Source of the DNA: Pyrus communis
Lineage: Eukaryota; Streptophyta; Magnoliopsida; Rosales; Rosaceae
Assembly (NCBI RefSeq): GCF_963583255.1
Contig: NC_084803.1
Coordinates: 12,260,478 to 12,324,477, forward strand
Length of the DNA: 64,000 nucleotides
Reading direction: 5' to 3'
A model generated the notes under the pieces. The model was not told the DNA's origin. It saw only the letters and a program-made list of their open reading frames with translations, and searched no databases. A program made the position numbers and the translations under genes. The stretch's first letter is position 1, and each line of letters begins with the position of its first letter. This document shows positions 56,665 through 64,000 of the stretch, in pieces.

Positions 56665-56797
56665 TACAGATTTTTTTATTTTGACAAACGATAAGAGAAT
56701 CTACACTAAATTCATTTAAACTATGAAGATGAAGAATCGAACACAAAACTTTGAATGCAAGGCAATTGCTCTTGACCAACTGAGTTACAAGTTACTT
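56665..56797 (-). mobile_element. tRNA-related SINE (second family)
   Basis: On the minus strand: TAACTCAGTTGGTCAAGAGC is very like a tRNA D-arm/box A, and GTGTTCGATTC is a good box B about 35 bases on. It ends ATCGTTTGTCAAAATAAAAA. The tRNA-like head is followed by unrelated sequence, so it is a SINE and not a tRNA gene. Confidence 0.6.
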
Positions 56798-56849
56798 ATA
56801 GTTTTTTAACCAACTTAAGAGAGGCTACATATTTAAGACAAGCATGAAG

Positions 56850-57795
56850 AAGTAATCAAGGAATATGTATATATTACAACTTCGTCCCTATGTTCGAACT
56901 TTTATCTAGATGTCAATTTCAATTGCCAACTCTACTGGTCAGTAAATCGGCAATGTGAATTCATAGGGTTAATCTAATGAAATATGAAAATCTTAAAAGT
57001 GAAAGAAAGTTGATGAACATAGATGAAACATGTTGTGATTGACACTCTAAAGTATACAGGCCACCTAACTCCATAGATTAATATCCGGATATAGTTTTTT
57101 ATTTTTTGGTAATATATATGGTATATGTTTTAGTAGAATCTAGCAAATAAAATTGAAATCTAGGGTTTAACAATGTTATAAGTCATCTCCTCAAAATGAA
57201 TCTCGCTCCCACCAAGACTTTTCAAAACGAATTTGTCTCTGATTTGCAATTATAATAATAACAAAGAATGAGGATTACGAAATTGATGGTGGGGATGATC
57301 AAATTTTTAACACTGGCATTACTAGAATTATTGTCACCCACAGAGCCTATAGCGGATGATGTATGCGTCGACGCAACCCTATCATATCTGTTTGTAGGAT
57401 TGCTGTAATCCAAACGGTCTAATTAACAGTAATTAAACAGGCAATAAAAAATGTAGTAAATGTGAGGATGGTGACCCGTGAGAGTATAGAGACGACCGGC
57501 ATTCGCACAGTTGTATACTTTTCGAGAGGTCAATGTCTAGGGTTTGGAGATCCCTACTCTCAGGTCTTCCAAGAGAATAATTGCAATTTCCTAGAATTAT
57601 CATTATTGCAATTTCCTAGAATAATTGCATGTATATGTGGCTGCACAAGAGTACTTAGTATACATTTATCCAATAAAAAAGACTTACCATGTACAAATGG
57701 ATTCAATTAAGTAAAAGACATAAATATAATAATTGGCAATATGGTGGTCCATAAACATAAGGTACATTTTTTTGAACTTGTGGTGTCTAACAATA
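56850..57795. other. intergenic region, no gene seen
   Basis: Short ORFs near 57222-57710 have no recognisable domain. A local repeat TGCAATTTCCTAGAATTAT is present at about 57583-57625. Confidence 0.4.
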
Positions 57796-57804
57796 ATAAA
57801 ATAT

Positions 57805-57973
57805 GGGTAATGTTAGGAAGATCAATTTTTTAAACTAAAATTGCAAACCAAATGATGTGCTTGTAGATGATTGGATTATTAACTAAGTGTCGATTAACCC
57901 GTTTGTTTTTTTATTGTTGACACATCATTTAGTTTACAAATTTGGTTTTAAATTTGATCTCCTAACATTACCC
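57805..57973. mobile_element. Mutator-like MITE with 9-bp target duplication
   Basis: ATAAAATAT flanks it exactly (57796-57804 and 57974-57982). The ends GGGTAATGTTAGGAAGATCA and TGATCTCCTAACATTACCC are inverted, and the arms extend inward (CAAACCAAATGATGTG against CACATCATTTAGTTTAC). The 9-bp duplication fits Mutator-like elements. Confidence 0.8.
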
Positions 57974-57982
57974 ATAAAATAT

Positions 57983-59469
57983 CAAATACCATGGACTATA
58001 TTCCCTAATAAAAAGGTAAATAACTAGTTCTTACTTCTTACAACATTGAAATACAATCTCTATGGGTTTTCTTTCCTTAAGAATGTGACAAGATGGTGGC
58101 TTCATCACGGCAGTCTACTCTTTCGAAGGCCAGCAAGAAGTGGAGTCACATGATTGCAAACTCTCGTAACAATTGTGGCAGATCATCTATCTTCATCAAT
58201 CATTTGGGGAAGACTCACATATATAGACATTTTAGTCTCTCTCGAGCTATCATCATGTGATCACCAGTGTCAGGAATTAAACTTAAGACATATCGTATAA
58301 AATATGAGTATGAAATTTGTCCCTATCTAGTGGACCATTATGTGATGGTTGAATACCTCTATTGTTTGGAAATTGGAAGCGCCCAACCCAACATCAAAAA
58401 CCCCATGCCAACGAGTACCACTTGTTTGCAAAATCCATGAACCCTCCAATAACTAAATCAAATTAGAACCAGCATCACATTAAAATTCTCCTCGTATAAT
58501 TAATGAGTTTATTCCACGACATACATTCCCTTAAACCGCATTTTAATGCAACAAACAAACAAATGAACAAACCACCCTTAAATCTCGAGCTTGCCTGAGG
58601 AAGAACATATTTTGGGCACATTAGAGCATATAAGAATGTGCATGTCTGGTCCGTACTGCCAAAATATTTATCGGGGGCGCCATGTCTTTTCCAGCACACC
58701 CACTTTTCACTGTTTATTTTTAGTCTTTGGCTCTCTCCAGTGTCGTCAAACGATAAAACAAACAACGAACAAACACTTCTCCTTTGTCCTCACCTTCCCT
58801 CCTTCATATTCTTCTCTCTCTAATACTAAATATTATTACTACAGTTTGATTATTCTTCAAACCAAAAGGTTGAAGGTCTTGGCACATTGAGGGCTGGCTA
58901 AGATATTTGAACTTGTGGCTCAAATTTGTTGTGATATCATACTTTATCTACAAGTTTGATAGTTTTCGTTAGTTGCACATCATATTGAATATCGTCAATC
59001 GTTAATGTGTATATGTGAATTGCTTATTCTTCAATAACATGGCTACACATGGACAAGAACGAATCTCACTAAGGGTCAAAGGGGGCACGTACCCTTTCAA
59101 GTTGTTGGCCTGAAAAAATGGTGGTCTTAGCAAGAAAAAGGGTTGTGCTTAAGTCGCAGCCACATTCTGTTGCTCGATACGACGTCAAATCAGACTACAA
59201 CGATTACTAATCAACTCACCACCACCAAAAACTCTATAATCTCCTCCTCCGTCAAAACCACCAAGAGCGGATACATAACATAAAAATGTTTAGTTGTAGA
59301 GTTAATTCTAGCAACTCATGAAGAAGAATTCCCTCATCTCGTATGTGTAATAAATTCAACCCCTCAACCCTATGCCTATATAATTATCCTTTTGTTCATT
59401 ATAACAATATAGACTCTAAAGATATCATTTTTAATGACACAAAGGGTGGAGATATATGCTAAGCATACA
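57983..59469. other. intergenic region, no gene seen
   Basis: A stretch at 58690-58870 is CT-rich and resembles a transcript leader, but no coding exon follows. Nothing else could be supported. Confidence 0.4.
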
Positions 59470-59474
59470 ATGAG
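59470..59474. repeat. target site duplication ATGAG
   Basis: ATGAG directly precedes the palindromic 5' LTR and recurs at 61371-61375 directly after the 3' LTR. Confidence 0.85.
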
Positions 59475-59727
59475 TGATGCAGGGTGTAGCAGATAGAAAC
59501 GAAATAAAATGATATATAGGATTGATAGGTAGAGTCCACTATCTCCTAGTGCGAGATGAGACCTGAAAACCCTATAAACTTTGGTTCTAGTGTCTACGTT
59601 GTAGGCTGGTACTAGAACCAAAGTTTATAGGGTTTTCAGGCCTCTCCTTGCACTAGGAGATAGTGGACCCTACCTATTAATCCTATCTAACATTTTATTT
59701 CGTTTCTATCCACTGCACCCTGCATCA
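59475..59727. repeat. palindromic 5' LTR
   Basis: The left arm (59475-59591) is the inverted copy of the right arm (59611-59727), 117 bases each and about 91% matched, around a 19-base loop GTCTACGTTGTAGGCTGGT. The right arm is the normal last part of the LTR. The first roughly 370 bases of a normal LTR, including the promoter, are absent. Confidence 0.85.
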
Positions 59728-60160
59728 GTTGGTATCAGAGCTTGAGACGTTCATCGGATTGGCACATCATCTCTGTTGGTCGTCAATTCTGGTTCAGTTT
59801 CCTTTACTTTTATTTTGAGAACTATGCATCATCGAAAGGCTCAGGGAGTCTAAATTCCAATGCAACAAAATGTGCATCAAATGGAATTTTGTGTGAACTG
59901 ATATTGGCAAAACACCACAGAGCGTTGGTGCTGTGCGAAACCAACATATCCTCCGTGTTGCAGGCAAGGTTTCGAGTTCATTAAAAATTACTTGACCATC
60001 AAGCCATATGTCATTGGAAAGCCCTTCCAGTCTAGTTTTCAAATCTTCAAGCGGTTTTCCAATCCGTTATTTGTGCAAAAAAATATTCTCATTTTACTAA
60101 AGCATGTCACTACTACCAATAACTGAGACTGGGTATGTTTTACAAATGGAAGTCGAATAA

Positions 60161-60571
60161 ATGGTTGCTTCGGAATTTTCAGGTGACAACTTCATAAATC
60201 TTGATCTTCCTCCAAAGTTCAATAGTTGTCCTGATGTTTCTTGTGACATTTGTTGTGGTTTATGTTTTGAGGTTGACAAAATTCTCGACACTGTATTTGA
60301 AACAAAAGTTGAACATATGGAATGTACCGACAAAGTTGATTATAATTTTGTCTGTGATGAAGATTTAGAAGTCTATGAGAAGTTTGTTGATTGGTACTCT
60401 CCACCAATTTATGATGAGTACCATAGTTACATTTTGACTACAATGGATGAAGACTTCCATGTCCAGTTTCATCAAGAGGTAAAAGTTTCGCATTTGTATC
60501 ATGATTATGTTTGGGAAGATTTTGTTGCTCGTGACATCATGAGAAAACCTTGGAAAAAAAATAGTTGCTGA
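60161..60571 (+). CDS. internal ORF of the palindromic-LTR element (136 aa), unknown
   Basis: Acidic protein with a Cys cluster (CPDVSCDICCGLCFE) and many Asp, Glu and Tyr residues. It has no similarity I recognise to gag, protease, RT or integrase. No disabling change within the ORF, but the element lacks a promoter-bearing 5' LTR. Expression is doubtful. Confidence 0.4.
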   Translation: MVASEFSGDNFINLDLPPKFNSCPDVSCDICCGLCFEVDKILDTVFETKVEHMECTDKVDYNFVCDEDLEVYEKFVDWYSPPIYDEYHSYILTTMDEDFHVQFHQEVKVSHLYHDYVWEDFVARDIMRKPWKKNSC

Positions 60572-60855
60572 GTTTGATTCTGAGCTTGGATTACTCTTCC
60601 AAGCCTATTCATCACTAGAAACTATTTGGAAAACTTACTTGCATACTTTGAAATCAAAATTACATTATGAATAGATTAAACAACACATGGTTTGGAAGGC
60701 TGCAATGGAACTTGCATGAATTTGTGGGCAGGAACACTTGGAAAATTCTGAACCTTCATTTGCTAATATGTATGAAGTGGAAAATATTGATTGGCCATCC
60801 TAAAGATCGAGGAAGAACAAAACTTGAGGACGAGTTTTCTTCGAGAATGGGAGAA

Positions 60856-61370
60856 TGATGCAGGATAAGAAAATAGCAGATGCATTTGGAATGGAGCACA
60901 TAAATTATCGAAAGATGAATTAATGTGCTGAAATAAAGAGGGTTTTAATACAAATGGCTAATTAGGTTAATTACAAGGCCTTTCTTTGGCTAATCATAAC
61001 AGTTATGACGTTTTTATGGCTGATAATAACGTTTGTTTATGTAATTTTCAATTTTATGAGTTTTTATGTTTATTGCCTTTTTAATTTCTAAATGTAAGTT
61101 ACAAAATGGTTATAAAAACCATTTCTTGCTGTAAGATGAAGGAGTTGGACATTTTTGTTGGTTTCAGAGAGATTTCTATCTCATATTTGTGCCTTTCTCT
61201 TGTTTAAGAGTATATTGCTTTGTTCTTTCTAGTGCCTACGTTGTAGGCTGGTACTAGAACCAAAGTTTATAGGGTTTTCAGGACTCTCCTCGCACTAGGA
61301 GATAGTTGACCCTACCTATCAATCATATCTATCATTTTATTTTTGTTTCTATCCGCTGCACCCTGCATCA
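60856..61370 (+). repeat. 3' LTR of the palindromic-LTR element
   Basis: 515 bp with TGATGCAGG/CCTGCATCA termini. It contains GGTTATAAAAACCATT (TATA-like, about 61109) and, at 61229-61259, a natural hairpin CTAGTGCCTACGTTGTAGGC then TGGTACTAG. Confidence 0.85.
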
Positions 61371-61375
61371 ATGAG

Positions 61376-62119
61376 TTTGGGTTGGCCAAGTGCTCGACAA
61401 AATGCCTCACTTAAATTGAAAAAATAAATAAATAAATTAGCATTGCTCGCGCTCATTTTGGAATTCCACAATGACTTGCATTCGTCATTGCTTAGTTGTG
61501 CCCCCCATAAACGTTATTTTTAGCTCCACCCCTTCACATGTCATACAAAAAAGTGTGATTGTTAACGAAACATAACATTAGTATATTTATCATATTATTT
61601 AGTTAATCTTTTCGCATAACATTAGGACTTCAAATTTCACTTACCTTTAACACTGGGTGGGGATCCTTTTGTAACTTCAAATGTTCAGCCTTCACATTAG
61701 TAATAGGACAATATTTTTTCCCATTGCGGCAACACATGCCTCAGCATTCATGCATGATCATCACGACCTCTATGTTTTTTGTCTTGTTTTTTCTGTCCTA
61801 GTAGGCAATATATAGCTGAATGAATAGTGTGAGACTGTGAGTAGCTGCATGTTTTTCTATATCATAATACAAATTAATTAATTTCATAACTCAAATTAAC
61901 AACCGCTTAATGAAGTAGACAATTTTGATACTTGGCATGTCGTTTCCTCGAAGTCGAATATTAACCCCATAAAAGGATGTGTTCTTTTCTTTCATCTTGA
62001 TCATGCTTCATCATTGGATTCCTCATCACATGCTTTATATTCCCTTAATTTATTCCTAGTTAGGATCCCTAGATGTATAGTTTATCTTACATAATAAGCG
62101 CTCTTAAGGGTTAATTATA
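61376..62119. other. intergenic region, no gene seen
   Basis: AT-rich, with no exon or clear repeat. Confidence 0.4.
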
Positions 62120-62282
62120 ATGAAAACTAATGAAAAATGTTTGAAAACTTTGAATTTTAATGATAATGATAAAATAAATGATAAAGTGAATAGTACCATG
62201 GTTGATTTTTTAGTATAAAAATATGGTTTTTCGTTAAAGTAAACAATACCGAAAACTTTTCGTTAAAGTTCCTTAAATTATA
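62120..62282. mobile_element. MITE-like sequence (AACTTTAACGAAAAG type)
   Basis: ATGAAAACTAATGAAAAATG on the left and the complement of CTTTTCGTTAAAGTTCCTT on the right form a weak inverted pair. GATAAAGTGAATAGTACCATGG and CGTTAAAGTAAACAATACCG recur inside. This pattern is common in Rosaceae non-coding DNA. Boundaries uncertain. Confidence 0.4.
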
Positions 62283-63126
62283 ACCCAAATAATCCTGGTT
62301 TAATTAATTTCATTTTATTTTAAATACCAACTTTAACCAAAAGGTATGCTACGCAAATCCCCCATCTATGACAACGAAGACAAACACATAGAAACAATAA
62401 AACTTTTATGTTTTAAAAAGAAATATCTCTTCTGTTGTGGTGTTCTATATGAATTCAGAACTCCACTAGCCTTCCACCATAGATATAGAAAATAGAGTAA
62501 AGTACAAAAAACTACTTTAATTATTGGTGTCATGACATTTTCATACCTCATATTTTAACATTGACAATGTCATACCTCATCTTTAGAATTTGATCCAATG
62601 TTATACTTTCTGTTACTTGGCCGTTTACTTTTCAATTAAATACTGACGTGGCTTGATTCGGGACCCACTTTCTATTAAAATATCATTAAAATATTATTAA
62701 AAACTAAAAAAATTGATTAAATATTTTTAAAATAATAAAGAAAAGTATTAAAAAATAAAATTTGAAAACCCATTAACCCCCCTCTAGCGCCGGAAGAAGA
62801 AGAAGAAGAAGAAGAGAAAAAAAAAAAAAAAAAAAAAACAACCCAAACCAACCTCCTTGCAACCCAGAAAGAAGATGAGGAGGAAGAAGAAGAAAGATAA
62901 AAAGTTAAAAGAAAAACCCCAAATCAACCCCCTGCAACCCAAAAAAAAAAAAATCCAAAGCGAACCTAGTTCGTCCCCCCTCCTACCCTCCTATCCCCCC
63001 CCCCCAACAAAAAAAACAAACCCCCTGCCAACCCCAAATCAACCACTCTCATCCATTCTCCACATTTTTTTCCGCACCCATCATCCACCTTCTCCACACA
63101 CCCATCTTCCCGTCGACGGGATCTGG

Positions 63127-63158
<32 letters not shown>

Positions 63159-63330
63159 CTGGGTTGCAAGAGGGAGAATAAGGGGTTGGGGGTGGGAAGA
63201 CAAACTGAGGGTGGGTGCGGGGGGAAGACAAATTGGAATTTTTTTTTTTTTTTTTGGGGGTTGCAGTTGGGGGGAAGAAGATGAAGATGGGGGAGAAGAG
63301 AGAGGAAGTGGGAGGGGGTGGGACAAATTA
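62283..63330. other. AT-rich then low-complexity purine/pyrimidine DNA
   Basis: GAAGAA runs, A tracts (62817-62838), C runs (62995-63006), a 30-base T run (63129-63158) and a 15-base T run (63241-63255). The overlapping ORFs on both strands are low-complexity and not supported as genes. Confidence 0.6.
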
Positions 63331-63776
63331 AGGCCCTGTTTGGCAGATCATATAGGATTAGTTATACGGACCCGGGTGTTTGGGGTTAACTCGTACTAAA
63401 TAAGTGCCAGATTAATTTAACCGGTCTGCTTATTTAACACGGTATACGCCTGCTTAATAAAACCAACCAAAACGCTCGGATTATTTAGTCGGTTTCACTC
63501 TCCTCTCTCGCGAACTCGACCCTCTCTCTCTCACCTTCTCTCGGCATCGTCGTCCTCCCCGTCACCTTCTCTCGCCATCGCTGTCCTCCCTGTTTCCTTC
63601 TGTCGCGCCGCTTTCTCTCGCCATCTCTGCTCTCCTAGTCCTCGTTGTCCTTTTCTTGTGGCCTTCCTCATCACCTACTCGCCGTCCTCCCCTGCAACTG
63701 GGTCTTGCAAGAAACATGGTGCAGCGGAGAGATGATTTCAATTTGGAATTTTTCTGCAACTGGCTATTTGAATTTA

Positions 63777-63950
63777 TTTGGGATTCTTCTACAGTCGGGG
63801 AAGAAGAATATGGGAGAGAAAGGGAGGGAGTTTGGGGGGTGCGGCGGAGAGAGATGGGGAACAATTATTTGGGATTCTTCTGCAGTCGGGGAAGAAGAAG
63901 AAGGGAGAGAAATGGAGGGTGTTTAGGGGGTGCGAAGAGATCTGGGAACA
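63777..63950 (+). repeat. 91-bp tandem duplication
   Basis: TTTGGGATTCTTCTACAGTC... starts at 63777 and again at 63868 (TTTGGGATTCTTCTGCAGTC), followed in both by GGGGAAGAAGAA, GGGAGAGAAA, GGGGGGTGCG or GGGGGTGCG and GGGAACAA. It may be the start of a larger repeat that leaves the window. Confidence 0.7.
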
Positions 63951-64000
63951 AAAAAATGATTTCACTTTTTTTTTAAATTTTACTTTAAGTTTGATTCCTC

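Larger units (their letters stand above)
59475..61370 (+). mobile_element. non-autonomous LTR element with a palindromic 5' LTR
   Basis: The 3' LTR (60856-61370, 515 bp) begins TGATGCAGG and ends CCTGCATCA, preceded by the purine tract CGAGAATGGGAGAA. The left end is a 253-bp palindrome (59475-59727) ending in the same CCTGCATCA, followed by TTGGTATCAGAGC, the initiator-Met tRNA primer site. ATGAG duplications lie outside both ends. The 1128-bp internal region has one 136-codon ORF and no polymerase. The text before the 3' LTR (AAACTTGAGGACGAGTTTTC) is typical of the pol end of Ty3/gypsy chromodomain elements. Confidence 0.85.

Noticed and set aside
56665..56797. tRNA gene on the minus strand
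   Set aside because: Boxes A and B are good, but the arms do not fold into a full cloverleaf and a SINE-type tail follows.
62857..63399. 180-codon Lys/Pro/Gly-rich ORF and its antisense ORFs
   Set aside because: Composed of A, C, T and G homopolymer runs, open on both strands by composition, with no domain.

Overview
This is eukaryotic nuclear DNA from a dicot plant. Genes are split by short GT-AG introns, intergenic DNA is AT-rich, and plant LTR retrotransposons, TRIMs, SINEs and MITEs fill the spaces. The gene content (stachyose synthase, bark-storage-protein-like gene, LIN/CERBERUS-type ubiquitin ligase, NPF1-like transporter) and the form of the repeats fit a woody Rosaceae, probably a pome-fruit relative (Malus/Pyrus). 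The genus is inferred, not shown.

Layout. 0-4.3 kb: a Harbinger-like MITE, a tRNA-derived SINE with an internal triplication, and a type II peroxiredoxin locus that keeps perfect exon phases but has a nonsense codon and a damaged splice acceptor. 4.5-9.7 kb: a complete LARD-type LTR element (CAAGT target duplication) with no polymerase. 9.7-12.3 kb: AT-rich spacer with a direct-repeat pair and a MITE. 12.4-15.6 kb: a four-exon NPF/NRT1-PTR transporter. 17.5-20.5 kb: a four-exon stachyose synthase. 21.4-30.6 kb: a very young Ty3/gypsy Tat-like element (AAGGG target duplication, LTRs almost identical) that lacks the gag core and reverse transcriptase but keeps RNase H-integrase and carries an antisense coiled-coil ORF. 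31.5-38.5 kb: a 14-exon LIN-like U-box/WD40 E3 ligase. 39.5-41.9 kb: a five-exon bark storage protein/nucleoside-phosphorylase-like gene. 43.4-44.0 kb: a complete Cassandra TRIM whose LTRs carry 5S rRNA-like sequence. 45.7-49.75 kb: a truncated antisense Tat-like relic whose LTR is split by a nested solo LTR. 50.3-54.2 kb: a nine-exon atypical bHLH transcription factor. 54.7-58 kb: MITEs and a SINE. 59.5-61.4 kb: a small LTR element whose 5' LTR is a palindrome. 61.4-64 kb: AT-rich then low-complexity DNA.

The five intact host genes and the peroxiredoxin locus all lie on the minus strand. They do not form a pathway. Their products would act in solute transport, raffinose-family oligosaccharide synthesis, ubiquitination, vegetative storage and transcription. 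The most unusual material is in the mobile elements: the palindromic LTR, the near-identical-LTR element without reverse transcriptase, the hairpin-repeat LTRs, and a primer-binding motif shared by otherwise unrelated elements.

Gene models were assembled by hand from splice consensus, phase and family knowledge. All summed exon lengths are multiples of three. Positions were counted by eye, and repeat boundaries may be off by 1-2 bases.
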